This document shows, piece after piece, positions 1-6,335 of a stretch of 7,819 nt of DNA. Position numbers and translations under genes: made by a program. Under the pieces are notes generated by a model, which saw nothing but the letters and a program-made list of their open reading frames with translations, was not told the DNA's origin and ran no database searches. Within the stretch, counting starts at the first letter, position 1, and each line of letters begins with the position of its first letter. Source of the stretch: Anaerolineales bacterium UBA6663 (GTDB lineage: Bacteria; Chloroflexota; Anaerolineae; Anaerolineales; UBA6663); the NCBI GenBank assembly GCA_002455335.1, contig DKKP01000214.1:1-7819 (forward strand), in the 5' to 3' direction.

Positions 1-501
1 GAGTGCCGGATCAACGCCGAAGATCCGAGCAATAGCTTCATGCCCTCGACGGGCGTGATCAGCAACGTGATCTCGCCGGCCGGGCCGGGCGTGCGGGTCG
101 ACTCGGGCGTGTACCCCGGGGTCGAGATCTCGCCGCACTACGACTCGCTCATCGCCAAACTGATCTGCAGCGGCGAGACGCGCGGCGAGGCCATCCTGCG
201 GATGCGGCGCGCGCTCGAGGAGTATCGGATCATCGGGGTCAAGACCCTGATCCCGTTCCACCAACGGATCCTCGACTCGCATCGCTTCCTGGCCGGGCAC
301 TTCGACACCAAGTTCATCGAACAGCGGTTCAATCTCGATGAAGCCGAGGAAGGCCTGACGACCTACCCCGAGATCGCGGCGATCATGGCGACGCTGCTGG
401 CGCACCGACGTGGCCAGCTGGCCAACCAGGTCGTTCAGAGGGGCAAGCGCGACACGAGCAACTGGAAATGGGTCGGGCGTTACGAGCGGATGCATCGGTA
501 G
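1..501 (+). CDS. accC: Biotin carboxylase of an acyl-CoA carboxylase, C-terminal part (5' end outside window)
   Basis: The reading frame is open from base 1 and ends at TAG 499-501, giving the last 166 residues. This subunit carboxylates biotin on the carrier protein using ATP and bicarbonate. The visible part begins with ECRINAEDP, a hallmark of the biotin carboxylase C-terminal domain. It continues with GVRVDSGVYPG, whose Arg (residue 32 of the fragment) aligns with the catalytic Arg338 of E. coli AccC, then PHYDSLIAKLI and GVKTLIPFHQ. After about residue 112 there is an extension of some 50 residues (from LDEAEEG to the end) that E. coli AccC lacks. Such tails occur in stand-alone biotin carboxylases of propionyl-CoA or pyruvate carboxylase type. 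The carrier protein, mutase and epimerase downstream favour propionyl-CoA as the substrate of the holoenzyme. That substrate assignment is inference, because the carboxyltransferase that would decide it is not in the window. Confidence 0.95.
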   Translation, partial: ECRINAEDPSNSFMPSTGVISNVISPAGPGVRVDSGVYPGVEISPHYDSLIAKLICSGETRGEAILRMRRALEEYRIIGVKTLIPFHQRILDSHRFLAGHFDTKFIEQRFNLDEAEEGLTTYPEIAAIMATLLAHRRGQLANQVVQRGKRDTSNWKWVGRYERMHR

Positions 502-565
502 TCGGGTGGTCGAGAAGTCGGCGACGGTCGCCCTTACCGGAAGATCTGAGGCCAACTCTTGGCGC

Positions 566-2119
566 ATGAAAACGCTACGTTCTTTCGCACTTCCGATCGC
601 GATCTTCATCGCCCTTGTCGTGTTCTATCGGTATGGCCTGCCGCAGGCGCCGTTCGAGCCTGCTGAGGAAAGCCACCTGGGCGCGGGTGGGCGCCTGGCG
701 TTGGCTATAGCGATGCTGCAGCTCCCCGAGCCCTACGCCGAGCCGGTCACGCAACTGGCTGTCGGACTCGGCCTGTGGGCGCAGGGCTACGGCTCGGGCG
801 AGTTCGATCGCCAACCCGGGGTACTCGACGCGGCGCGCACCGGGCCGATGCTGTTGACCGCGCTCACGGCGGCGTTGCTGGTCAGCTTTGGGCGGCGTCT
901 CGGCGGCTGGGCGACCGGGCTGCTCGCCGCCGCGCTCTTCGCCCTTCACCCCCTGACGCTGCTCCACGGTCGGCAGGCGCTGGTCGAACCGGTGGTTGCG
1001 TTCGCCTCGACCTTTGCGATTCTGTCGCTGCTCGAGATCGGTCGCCAGGTGCATCTGGCCTGGCGTCGGCAAAGAGACGGCGCTGTGGCGCTCGAGGCCG
1101 AGGCGGCGGCCCCGGCCGAATGGGATGCGAGCCAGATGCGGATCGAGACCGCCCGGGCGCGCGAGCGTGATTGGCTCCCGCCGGCGGCAGCCAGCCTGAT
1201 GCCGCCGCCTCGGGCGGCGCTGCCGGATGGCGAGCGGCGCGACATCCTCCCCACCGACGCGCAGCCTCTCGCAGTCAGACCGGCTGACCCCACACGCCGG
1301 GTCGTCATGCCTTCGGGTGTCGCCGGGCCGCGCTGGCAGGCGCGCCAGATGCGGATCGGAAACGCCCGAGCCGCAGAGCCAATCCCGGGCTCGACGCGGC
1401 CCGGGCACCGACTGAGCCTGATGAACGCGCTGCGTGTGGCCTGGCCAGCGGCGCTCTGGGCCGGCTTCGCCTTCAGCCTGACCGTGGATGAAGGGTTCCT
1501 CGGTGCCGCCCTGTTGGCAACGGGCTGGCTCGCGCTCGGCGGGATCCTATGGTCACGGATTTCGCTCGGCCTGCCGCGAATCGCGGCGGTCCTGGCGCTC
1601 GGGAGCGTCACAGCGATTGTTGCGCTCGGGTTAGGTTTGCTGTGGCGCCCCGCCCTCCCGATGGCACTGGCAGCGTGGCGGACATCGATACCGGCGGTAC
1701 ACACGATCGACGACCTCCTGCCGGCCCTCGCCGCGCCGGCCGCTCAGGCCGGGACGGCGGTGCGCGGGGTGTTCTTCGAGACGCCGATCCTCGATGCGAC
1801 GCTGGATCCCGCAGCCGTGTTTTCGTATCCGGTATCGCCGTTTACGGCCGGCTGGCCACAGCCATGGGCCGGGATCATCGGGCTGAGCCTGTTTGGCCTG
1901 GGCCTGGCGGCGGCGCTGCGGCGGGCGCAGGTCAGCGGCGTAGGGGCGCTGGTGATCCTGGGATGGCTGGCCGCGATCCTCATGGCGTTGGCGCTCTCGC
2001 CCCAACCAGGCGCAATGCGCGTCTCTCTGCCGTTGGTACCGCCGGCCGCCGTGCTTGCCGCCTACGGGCTCACCGCCCTTATTGCAGCGCGCGGGGATGT
2101 GCGCGCCCTGGGAAGATAG
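566..2119 (+). CDS. Polytopic membrane protein resembling GT39/PMT-type glycosyltransferases
   Basis: 517 residues from ATG 566. The frame is open further upstream into the carboxylase gene, but 566 gives a normal membrane start (MKTLRSFALPIAIFIALVVF). No convincing ribosome-binding site is seen. About ten hydrophobic segments fall in two blocks: roughly residues 6-22, 62-76, 93-109, 113-133 and 137-157, then 291-307, 311-330, 337-360, 431-452, 458-478 and 486-507. The pattern of an acidic first loop (AEESH, 33-37), a hydrophobic stretch after PEPYAEP (54-60), and HPLTLLHGRQALVEP (128-142) resembles the N-terminal half of dolichyl-phosphate-mannose and ArnT-like transferases, which move sugars from lipid carriers. 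Residues about 163-285 are a hydrophilic, Ala/Pro/Arg-rich insert predicted to be non-membrane. It contains a short repeat, DASQMRIETARA (187-198) and QARQMRIGNARA (258-269). The gene sits between two carboxylase subunit genes, 64 nt after one and 61 nt before the other. The glycosyltransferase call is tentative; 'multi-spanning membrane protein' is certain. Confidence 0.7.
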   Translation: MKTLRSFALPIAIFIALVVFYRYGLPQAPFEPAEESHLGAGGRLALAIAMLQLPEPYAEPVTQLAVGLGLWAQGYGSGEFDRQPGVLDAARTGPMLLTALTAALLVSFGRRLGGWATGLLAAALFALHPLTLLHGRQALVEPVVAFASTFAILSLLEIGRQVHLAWRRQRDGAVALEAEAAAPAEWDASQMRIETARARERDWLPPAAASLMPPPRAALPDGERRDILPTDAQPLAVRPADPTRRVVMPSGVAGPRWQARQMRIGNARAAEPIPGSTRPGHRLSLMNALRVAWPAALWAGFAFSLTVDEGFLGAALLATGWLALGGILWSRISLGLPRIAAVLALGSVTAIVALGLGLLWRPALPMALAAWRTSIPAVHTIDDLLPALAAPAAQAGTAVRGVFFETPILDATLDPAAVFSYPVSPFTAGWPQPWAGIIGLSLFGLGLAAALRRAQVSGVGALVILGWLAAILMALALSPQPGAMRVSLPLVPPAAVLAAYGLTALIAARGDVRALGR

Positions 2120-2180
2120 GGCGATCAACCGACAGGTACAATACGGCACCTGATCCAAAGAACCGACGAGACCTGTTTCC

Positions 2181-2696
2181 ATGAAATACATCGCGACCGT
2201 CAACGGCCAGGAATACGAGATCGACATCAATGAAGACCATCGCATCCTGCTCAACGGCCAGCCGGTGGCCGTCGATTTCGATTCCGTCGACGATCACCCG
2301 GTCTTCACGCTGCTGATCGACGGCAAGTCGTACGAGGCCTTTATCAACGAAGGTCAGGGTCCCGAATTGCTTGTGCAGTTGCGTGGGCAGCAATACGAGG
2401 TCGTTGTCGAAGACGAGCGTGAGCGTCGGTTGCGCGCAGCCGGCGGCGCCGAGGCCGGCGGGGCCGGTGAATTCCAGCTCAAGGCGCCGATGCCGGGCCT
2501 GATCGTGGCCGTGCCGGTCGCCGAGGGGCAGGCCGTGCACAAAGGCGAGAACCTGATCATCCTCGAATCGATGAAGATGCAGAACGAGTTGCGCGCGCCC
2601 CGCGACGGAGTCGTCTCGCGCGTCACGGTTGCGCCCGGCGTGAGTGTCGAGCAAAACCAGGTGCTGATCGTGCTGGCCGCGGTCCAGGTGTCATGA
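2181..2696 (+). CDS. Biotin carboxyl carrier protein of an acyl-CoA carboxylase
   Basis: 171 residues. This subunit carries biotin between the biotin carboxylase and carboxyltransferase active sites. The C-terminal biotinyl domain (about 98-168) has APMPGLI (102-108) and the attachment motif ESMKMQNEL, with biotinyl Lys132. The N-terminal part (1-80) is not a simple linker. It shows three similar strand units, [11 protein letters not shown] (7-17), [11 protein letters not shown] (46-56) and [11 protein letters not shown] (67-77), consistent with the beta-rich interaction domain in propionyl-CoA carboxylase alpha chains and related carriers. A Gly/Ala-rich linker (86-96) joins the two parts. 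So what is one alpha chain in human PCC is divided here between this gene and the biotin carboxylase gene, with a membrane-protein gene between them. The stop overlaps the mutase start (ATGA, 2693-2696), which suggests translational coupling. No strong ribosome-binding site is visible before ATG 2181. Confidence 0.95.
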   Translation: MKYIATVNGQEYEIDINEDHRILLNGQPVAVDFDSVDDHPVFTLLIDGKSYEAFINEGQGPELLVQLRGQQYEVVVEDERERRLRAAGGAEAGGAGEFQLKAPMPGLIVAVPVAEGQAVHKGENLIILESMKMQNELRAPRDGVVSRVTVAPGVSVEQNQVLIVLAAVQVS

Positions 2697-4270
2697 AGGA
2701 GCGCAAGGAGCGTTTCGAAACAAGCTCGGGCATCCCACTCGACCGCGTCTATGGGCCGGCCGAGCCTCCCGAGGCCCTGGGGCGCCCGGGCGAGCACCCA
2801 TACACACGTGGGATCCAGCCGACCATGTACCGCGGCCGGCTGTGGACCATGCGCCAATACGCGGGCTTCGCCACGGCCGAAGAATCGAACCTGCGCTACA
2901 AGTTCTTGCTCGAGAAGGGGCAGACCGGGCTTTCAGTGGCCTTCGATCTGCCGACCCAGATCGGGTACGATCCCGATGATCCGCATGCGCTGGGCGAAGT
3001 CGGCCGCGTCGGCGTCTCGATCGCGACCCTCGACGACATGGCGCGTCTGTTCGATGGCATCCCGCTCGACCAGGTCAGCACCTCGATGACGATCAATGCG
3101 CCGGCCGCGATCCTGCTGGCGCTGTACATCGCGGTCGCGAAGCGCCAGGGCGTCGAGCCCAAGAGCCTGCGCGGCACGATCCAGAACGACATCCTCAAAG
3201 AGTACATCGCGCGCGGCACGTACATCTTCCCGCCCGGGCCGTCGATGCGGTTGATCACCGATGTGTTCCGTTATTGCCAGGCCGAGGTTCCGCTGTGGAA
3301 CACGATCTCGATCTCGGGCTATCACATTCGTGAGGCGGGCAGCACAGCGGCGCAGGAGATCGCGTTCACGCTCGCCAACGCGATCGCGTATGTCGAGGCG
3401 GCGCTGCGGGCAGGGCTTGAGGTCGATGCGTTTGCGCCGCAGCTCTCGTTCTTCTTCAACGCCCACAACGAGTTCCTCGAGGAAGTCGCCAAATTCCGCG
3501 CGGCGCGACGGCTGTGGGCGCGATTGATGCGTGAACGCTTCAAGGCGCAGGACCCGAAGTCGTGGATGCTGCGTTTCCACACACAGACCGGCGGCTCGAC
3601 GTTGACCGCTCAGCAGCCCGAGAACAATGTCGTGCGTGTGACCCTGCAGGCGCTGGCCGCCGTGCTAGGAGGCACGCAGTCGCTTCACACAAACAGCCTC
3701 GACGAGGCGCTCGGCCTGCCGACCGAGCGCGCTGCCCAGATCGCGTTACGCACACAGCAGATCATCGCCCACGAGTCGGGCGTCGCTGACACGGTCGACC
3801 CGCTGGCCGGGAGCTATGCGGTCGAGGCGCTCACTGACGCGCTCGAGGCGCGCGCGCTCGAGTACATCACGCGCATCGACACTCTTGGCGGCGCGCTCAA
3901 GGCCATCGAGCTCGGTTACGTTCAGAACGAGATCCAGGACGCGGCGTATCGCTATCAACAGGCCGTCGACAGCGGCGCGCAGACCGTGGTGGGCGTCAAC
4001 GCGTTTCAAGGCGGCGGCGCGGCCGCCCCAGTCGAGATCCAGCGCATCGACCCGGCGATCGAAGCGGCGGCGCGAGCGCGAATCGCGACGTATCGCACCG
4101 GGCGCGACGCTGTACGGGCCGCTGAGATGCGCGCACAGATCGAGGCCGCGGCTCGCGGCGCCGACAACCTGATGCCGGTCTTCATCGCCGCAGTCGAGGC
4201 CGGCCTGACGCTCGGCGAGATCGCCCACACCCTGCGCGGCGTGTGGGGCGAGTATCAGCCGACGTTCTAG
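2693..4270 (+). CDS. mcmA1: Methylmalonyl-CoA mutase, large (substrate-binding) subunit without B12 domain
   Basis: 525 residues. This is the TIM-barrel part of the adenosylcobalamin-dependent mutase that interconverts (R)-methylmalonyl-CoA and succinyl-CoA. Key residues match Propionibacterium mutase at a constant numbering offset of 33: Tyr56 in RQYAGF (Tyr89), Gln164 in TIQNDILKE (Gln197), Arg174 in [10 protein letters not shown] (Arg207) and His211 in SGYH (His244). Isobutyryl-CoA mutases have Phe and Gln in place of Tyr89 and Arg207, so this one looks specific for methylmalonyl-CoA. Other family blocks are [38 protein letters not shown] and [12 protein letters not shown]. The protein stops at about the length of split mutase large subunits. 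It lacks the C-terminal cobalamin domain with its DxHxxG motif, so a separate small subunit must be supplied from elsewhere. The start overlaps the carrier protein stop by 4 nt. Confidence 0.96.
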   Translation: MKERKERFETSSGIPLDRVYGPAEPPEALGRPGEHPYTRGIQPTMYRGRLWTMRQYAGFATAEESNLRYKFLLEKGQTGLSVAFDLPTQIGYDPDDPHALGEVGRVGVSIATLDDMARLFDGIPLDQVSTSMTINAPAAILLALYIAVAKRQGVEPKSLRGTIQNDILKEYIARGTYIFPPGPSMRLITDVFRYCQAEVPLWNTISISGYHIREAGSTAAQEIAFTLANAIAYVEAALRAGLEVDAFAPQLSFFFNAHNEFLEEVAKFRAARRLWARLMRERFKAQDPKSWMLRFHTQTGGSTLTAQQPENNVVRVTLQALAAVLGGTQSLHTNSLDEALGLPTERAAQIALRTQQIIAHESGVADTVDPLAGSYAVEALTDALEARALEYITRIDTLGGALKAIELGYVQNEIQDAAYRYQQAVDSGAQTVVGVNAFQGGGAAAPVEIQRIDPAIEAAARARIATYRTGRDAVRAAEMRAQIEAAARGADNLMPVFIAAVEAGLTLGEIAHTLRGVWGEYQPTF

Positions 4271-4326
4271 GACGAAGCGCGGCAGCCAAGATCCAACACT
4301 CGCCCCGGGTCGATCAAGAGGACTTT

Positions 4327-4731
4327 ATGCCCACCCGCATCAACCACATCGCCCTGGTCGTCGACGATCCCGAATCTGCGCTGCGTTTCTGGCGTGACGG
4401 GCTCGGGCTGCCGCTCGAGCGCACCGAAGACGTGCCCGAGCAGGCCGCCGAGGTGTCGTTTCTGCCGGTGGGTGAGAGCCACGTGGAGCTCGTGCGCCCG
4501 ACCACGACCGACTCGGGCCTGGCGAAGTACCTGGCCAAACGCGGGCCAGGCATGCACCATGTCTGCGTCGAGGTCGAGGATGTCAGCGCGATGCTCGAGC
4601 GCCTCAAGGCCGGCGGGTTTCGCCTGATCGACGAGCAGCCGCGCGTCCGCGACAACGGCACCCGCTACGCCTTCATCCACCCCGAGGCGACGTCGGGTGT
4701 GCTGGTCGAGCTTTACGAAACGCCACGTTGA
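4327..4731 (+). CDS. mce: Methylmalonyl-CoA epimerase (glyoxalase/VOC fold)
   Basis: 134 residues. It epimerises (S)-methylmalonyl-CoA made by the carboxylase to the R form used by the mutase. ATG 4327 is chosen because it follows AGAGGA (4317-4322) and gives the usual N-terminus, MPTRINHIALVVDDPESAL; an upstream in-frame ATG at 4243 would run inside the mutase gene. The two VOC repeats are visible. Likely metal ligands are His7 (NHIALVV), Glu54 (HVELVRP, where many homologues have Gln), His78 (MHHVCVEV) and Glu128 (VELYE). Length and motifs match the family. It lies 56 nt after the mutase, likely in the same operon. VOC proteins are functionally broad, so the neighbouring mutase and carboxylase genes strengthen the call. 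No clear terminator follows the gene before the next promoter. Confidence 0.94.
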   Translation: MPTRINHIALVVDDPESALRFWRDGLGLPLERTEDVPEQAAEVSFLPVGESHVELVRPTTTDSGLAKYLAKRGPGMHHVCVEVEDVSAMLERLKAGGFRLIDEQPRVRDNGTRYAFIHPEATSGVLVELYETPR

Positions 4732-4780
4732 GCGCCATCCATCGATCAACCCATCCCAACCGACGCCACCCCAAAATGGA

Positions 4781-4808
4781 TTGAACCTTCCGCGGCACTC
4801 CCTATAAT
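4781..4808 (+). promoter_or_regulatory. Promoter of pilin gene 1
   Basis: TTGAAC (4781-4786), 16 bases, then a perfect TATAAT (4803-4808). This is a near-consensus housekeeping sigma promoter, and a start near 4815 would give a leader of about 63 nt. It matches the promoter of the second pilin gene in box sequence, spacing and flanks: CGCCACCCC at 4764-4772 and GA just before the -35 box. The leader has a small hairpin, GCCTG (4825-4829) with CAGGC (4837-4841). A ribosome-binding site AAAGGA lies at 4863-4868, 9 nt before the ATG. Confidence 0.82.
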
Positions 4809-4877
4809 GAAGCCTAGTTGTTGAGCCTGTGATTTGCAGGCCGTCATTGTCAAGGTGCCTCGAAAGGATAAATCTCC

Positions 4878-5024
4878 ATGTTGACCTTCAAGAATCAAAA
4901 GGGCCAGGGCCTCGTCGAGTACGCGCTCATCCTCGTGCTGGTGGCCATCGTCGTGATCGTCATCCTCAGCCTGCTCGGACCGGCGGTCGGCAACGTCTTC
5001 AGCCAGATCTATCGCGCCATCTGA
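4878..5024 (+). CDS. Flp/Tad-type pilin, copy 1
   Basis: 48 residues, starting MLTFKNQKGQGLVEYALILV and ending SQIYRAI. It is a type IVb (Flp family) pilin precursor, the subunit of thin Tad pili used in adhesion. A short basic leader is followed by Gly9, then four residues and Glu14-Tyr15, the G-X4-EY signature of Flp prepilins. Cleavage after Gly9 would leave a 39-residue mature pilin. Residues 16-33 are one continuous hydrophobic helix of Leu, Ile, Val and Ala, followed by GPAVGNVFSQIYRAI. The mature part has only two charged residues, Glu14 and Arg46. The ribosome-binding site AAAGGA is at 4863-4868. The gene has its own promoter and terminator, so it forms a single-gene unit. No Tad secretion, peptidase or ATPase gene is in the window. 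The product is identical to the second copy at 5315-5461. Confidence 0.92.
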   Translation: MLTFKNQKGQGLVEYALILVLVAIVVIVILSLLGPAVGNVFSQIYRAI

Positions 5025-5042
5025 GCCCTGCGCATCCCAACG

Positions 5043-5085
5043 CAAACGAGCGCGCCCCGGCCACACGCCGGGGCGCTTTCGTTTG
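5043..5085 (+). terminator. Intrinsic terminator of pilin gene 1
   Basis: A perfect 10-bp stem, GCGCCCCGGC (5052-5061) with GCCGGGGCGC (5067-5076), closes a CACAC loop and is followed by TTTCGTTT (5077-5084). An outer arm, CAAACGA (5043-5049) with TCGTTTG (5079-5085), can extend the stem and makes it partly symmetric, so it may also act in the other direction. Confidence 0.88.
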
Positions 5086-5211
5086 TGTCGCGCTTGCCCT
5101 CGCGCCGTGCGCTGCCGCGCCGGTGGGCTCTCGCGCCTGCCGTTCGCCGAGCACATGCACGAGCTGCAGCGTTCGGCGAGAGGATGCCAACTTTCGCCAC
5201 CCCTTACCCGA

Positions 5212-5239
5212 TTGAACGTCGTCTTCACGTCCCTATAAT
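5212..5239 (+). promoter_or_regulatory. Promoter of pilin gene 2
   Basis: TTGAAC (5212-5217), 16 bases, TATAAT (5234-5239): the same boxes and spacing as the first pilin promoter. CGCCACCCC (5195-5203) and GA before the -35 box are at the same relative positions. The start is expected near 5246, giving a leader of about 69 nt. The leader can form a hairpin, CGGT and CGCC (5253-5262, with two bases between) pairing across a GATT loop to 5267-5276. The ribosome-binding site AGAGGA is at 5299-5304, 10 nt before the ATG. Confidence 0.82.
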
Positions 5240-5314
5240 GACGTTCATCAAGCGGTTGCGCCGATTGGCGGGACCGAAACCGACAATCATCACACGGAAG
5301 AGGAATCACACATC

Positions 5315-5461
5315 ATGTTGACCTTCAAGAATCAAAAGGGCCAGGGCCTCGTCGAGTACGCGCTCATCCTCGTGCTGGTGGCCATCGTCGTGATCGTCAT
5401 CCTCAGCCTGCTCGGACCGGCGGTCGGCAACGTCTTCAGCCAGATCTACCGCGCCATCTGA
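5315..5461 (+). CDS. Flp/Tad-type pilin, copy 2
   Basis: 48 residues, identical in protein to the product of 4878-5024; the only coding difference is a silent Tyr codon. It has the same Flp features: a 9-residue leader ending in Gly, the G-X4-EY signature, a long hydrophobic helix and a 39-residue mature form. It has its own promoter (5212-5239), a different leader with AGAGGA at 5299-5304, and its own terminator. It faces the SURF1 gene tail to tail, with 88 nt between the two stop codons. Two independently transcribed genes for one pilin could raise dosage, or allow the same subunit to be made under two leader-dependent controls. That role is inference. Confidence 0.92.
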   Translation: MLTFKNQKGQGLVEYALILVLVAIVVIVILSLLGPAVGNVFSQIYRAI

Positions 5462-5480
5462 GCCCTGCGCATCCCCAACG

Positions 5481-5523
5481 CAAACGAGCGCGCCCCGGCC
5501 ACACGCCGGGGCGCTTTCGTTTG
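5481..5523. terminator. Intrinsic terminator of pilin gene 2, possibly two-way
   Basis: Same structure as the first copy: GCGCCCCGGC (5490-5499), loop CACAC, GCCGGGGCGC (5505-5514), then TTTCGTTT (5515-5522), with the outer arm CAAACGA (5481-5487) pairing with TCGTTTG (5517-5523). It sits between convergent genes. On the minus strand the stem is followed by GCTCGTTTG, a weaker T-rich tail, so it could also stop transcription of the SURF1 operon. Confidence 0.87.
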
Positions 5524-5549
5524 TGTCGCGCTTGCCCCCGCGCCGTGCG

Positions 5550-6335
5550 CTACCGCGCCGGCGATCGGCTCCCCCGTCGCCGCGCTGTCCAAACGTAGGC
5601 GACCATCCCGGCCACAGTGATCGCGGCGAACGAAAACCACTGCACCGCATAGCCCAGGTGCGGCCCCTCATCGAGCGCGACATCGAGGCCGGCGCGCGGC
5701 AAGTCATCCGGATCCATAGCCTCGGCCGCGAGCACGACCGGCAGCAGAGCGTAGCCCAATTGACGCTCGATCTGCGCCGGGTCGAGCCAGAACCAGGCCT
5801 GGAGCGGCGCTTCGCCCTCCGCAGGCACAGGATCGAAAGGCGAGAGTGTCGCGGTCCGCGTCGGCGGCACCACGATCAGGCCGGTGACCTCGATCAGGCC
5901 TTCCGGTGCCGGATACGCCGCGGCGTCAACGGCCATCGGCCCGGTCAGGGGCAACCAGCCGCGATCGACGAGCACGGCCTCGCCACGGCCCTCGAGCCGC
6001 AGCGGCGTCACGATGTGCATGCCGGGCTGCCCGCCATACTCCTGATTGCGCCAGAAGACCTCGCCCGACCGGTCGTAGAACCCACGCGCGACCGCGAGGC
6101 GATATTGGCTTACGGCAGGATCGAGATCGAGATCGGCATTGAGATCCAGCGGCGCAAGCTCACGCCGCGCCAGGATGGCACCATTCGTCGCGCGACGCTC
6201 GTCGAGCCGGGCGAGCTGCCAGAACCCGAGCCCGATCATCACGAGCGCCGCGATCGGGCCGCCCACAGCCAGGGTCAACTGCAACCAACGCGGCATCCGA
6301 CGGGCGACAGGCCCCGCCTCTCGTGAGGCCGTCAC
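5550..6335 (-). CDS. SURF1-family protein (cytochrome c oxidase assembly factor type)
   Basis: 261 residues from a GTG start at 6335. SURF1/Shy1 proteins are two-helix membrane proteins that help haem a insertion into haem-copper oxidases. The family pattern is complete: helix 1 at about 18-39 running into GFWQLARLDERR (37-48), RLAVARGFYD (79-88), MHIVTPLRL (106-114), VLVDRGWLPL (121-130), and the C-terminal HLGYAVQWFSFA (226-237) with helix 2 to about 249. GTG 6335 is chosen because it overlaps the upstream stop (GTGA, 6332-6335), implying translational coupling; ATG at 6296 (Met14) is the alternative start. No oxidase genes are in the window. The stop codon and final residues lie within the pilin repeat, so a base difference between the copies determines where this protein ends. 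Confidence 0.92.
   Translation of the reverse strand: MTASREAGPVARRMPRWLQLTLAVGGPIAALVMIGLGFWQLARLDERRATNGAILARRELAPLDLNADLDLDPAVSQYRLAVARGFYDRSGEVFWRNQEYGGQPGMHIVTPLRLEGRGEAVLVDRGWLPLTGPMAVDAAAYPAPEGLIEVTGLIVVPPTRTATLSPFDPVPAEGEAPLQAWFWLDPAQIERQLGYALLPVVLAAEAMDPDDLPRAGLDVALDEGPHLGYAVQWFSFAAITVAGMVAYVWTARRRGSRSPAR

Larger units (their letters stand above)
4878..5123 (+). repeat. Pilin cassette repeat, copy 1
   Basis: Direct repeat of 5315-5561. It covers the whole pilin gene, the terminator and about 38 bases beyond. Aligned by eye, the coding part has one difference (TAT/TAC for Tyr45). The 99 bases after the stop have one inserted base and two substitutions. Near-identity starts at the ATG; the leader just upstream does not align. 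Confidence 0.93.
5315..5561 (+). repeat. Pilin cassette repeat, copy 2
   Basis: Partner of 4878-5123. The right end of this copy overlaps the last codons and the stop codon of the convergent SURF1 gene, whose 3' end is at 5550. Beyond 5561 the two copies diverge, with a possible further short match (GGCTC) a few bases on. Confidence 0.93.

Noticed and set aside
520..532. GGCGA-CGG-TCGCC hairpin after the biotin carboxylase stop as a terminator
   Set aside because: The stem is only 5 bp and no T-run follows.
2137..2142. TACAAT as a -10 box for a separate promoter of the carrier protein gene
   Set aside because: No acceptable -35 box lies 15-19 bases upstream, so a single six-base match is not enough.
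2933..3580. Long open frames on the minus strand and in other frames across the mutase gene
   Set aside because: They are expected opposite a G+C-rich gene with strong codon bias. Their products are Arg/Asp-rich with no recognisable domain, while the plus-strand mutase is unambiguous.
4243..4326. An upstream ATG for the epimerase at 4243
   Set aside because: It lies inside the mutase gene, and the added 28 residues are not family-like. ATG 4327 has a good ribosome-binding site and a family-typical N-terminus.
5124..5194. A coding or RNA feature between the pilin units
   Set aside because: Only a weak 7-base inverted match (TCGCCGA/TCGGCGA) is present, with no open frame carrying start signals and no structured RNA that I recognise.
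4878..5561. The tandem repeat as a mobile element or a CRISPR-like array
   Set aside because: The repeats are gene-sized, occur twice, lack terminal inverted repeats and transposase, and are explained by a duplicated pilin gene with its terminator.
5523..6326. A 267-codon open frame on the plus strand opposite SURF1
   Set aside because: Its product is a low-complexity Arg/His/Pro-rich sequence, whereas the minus strand encodes a complete SURF1 protein with family motifs.
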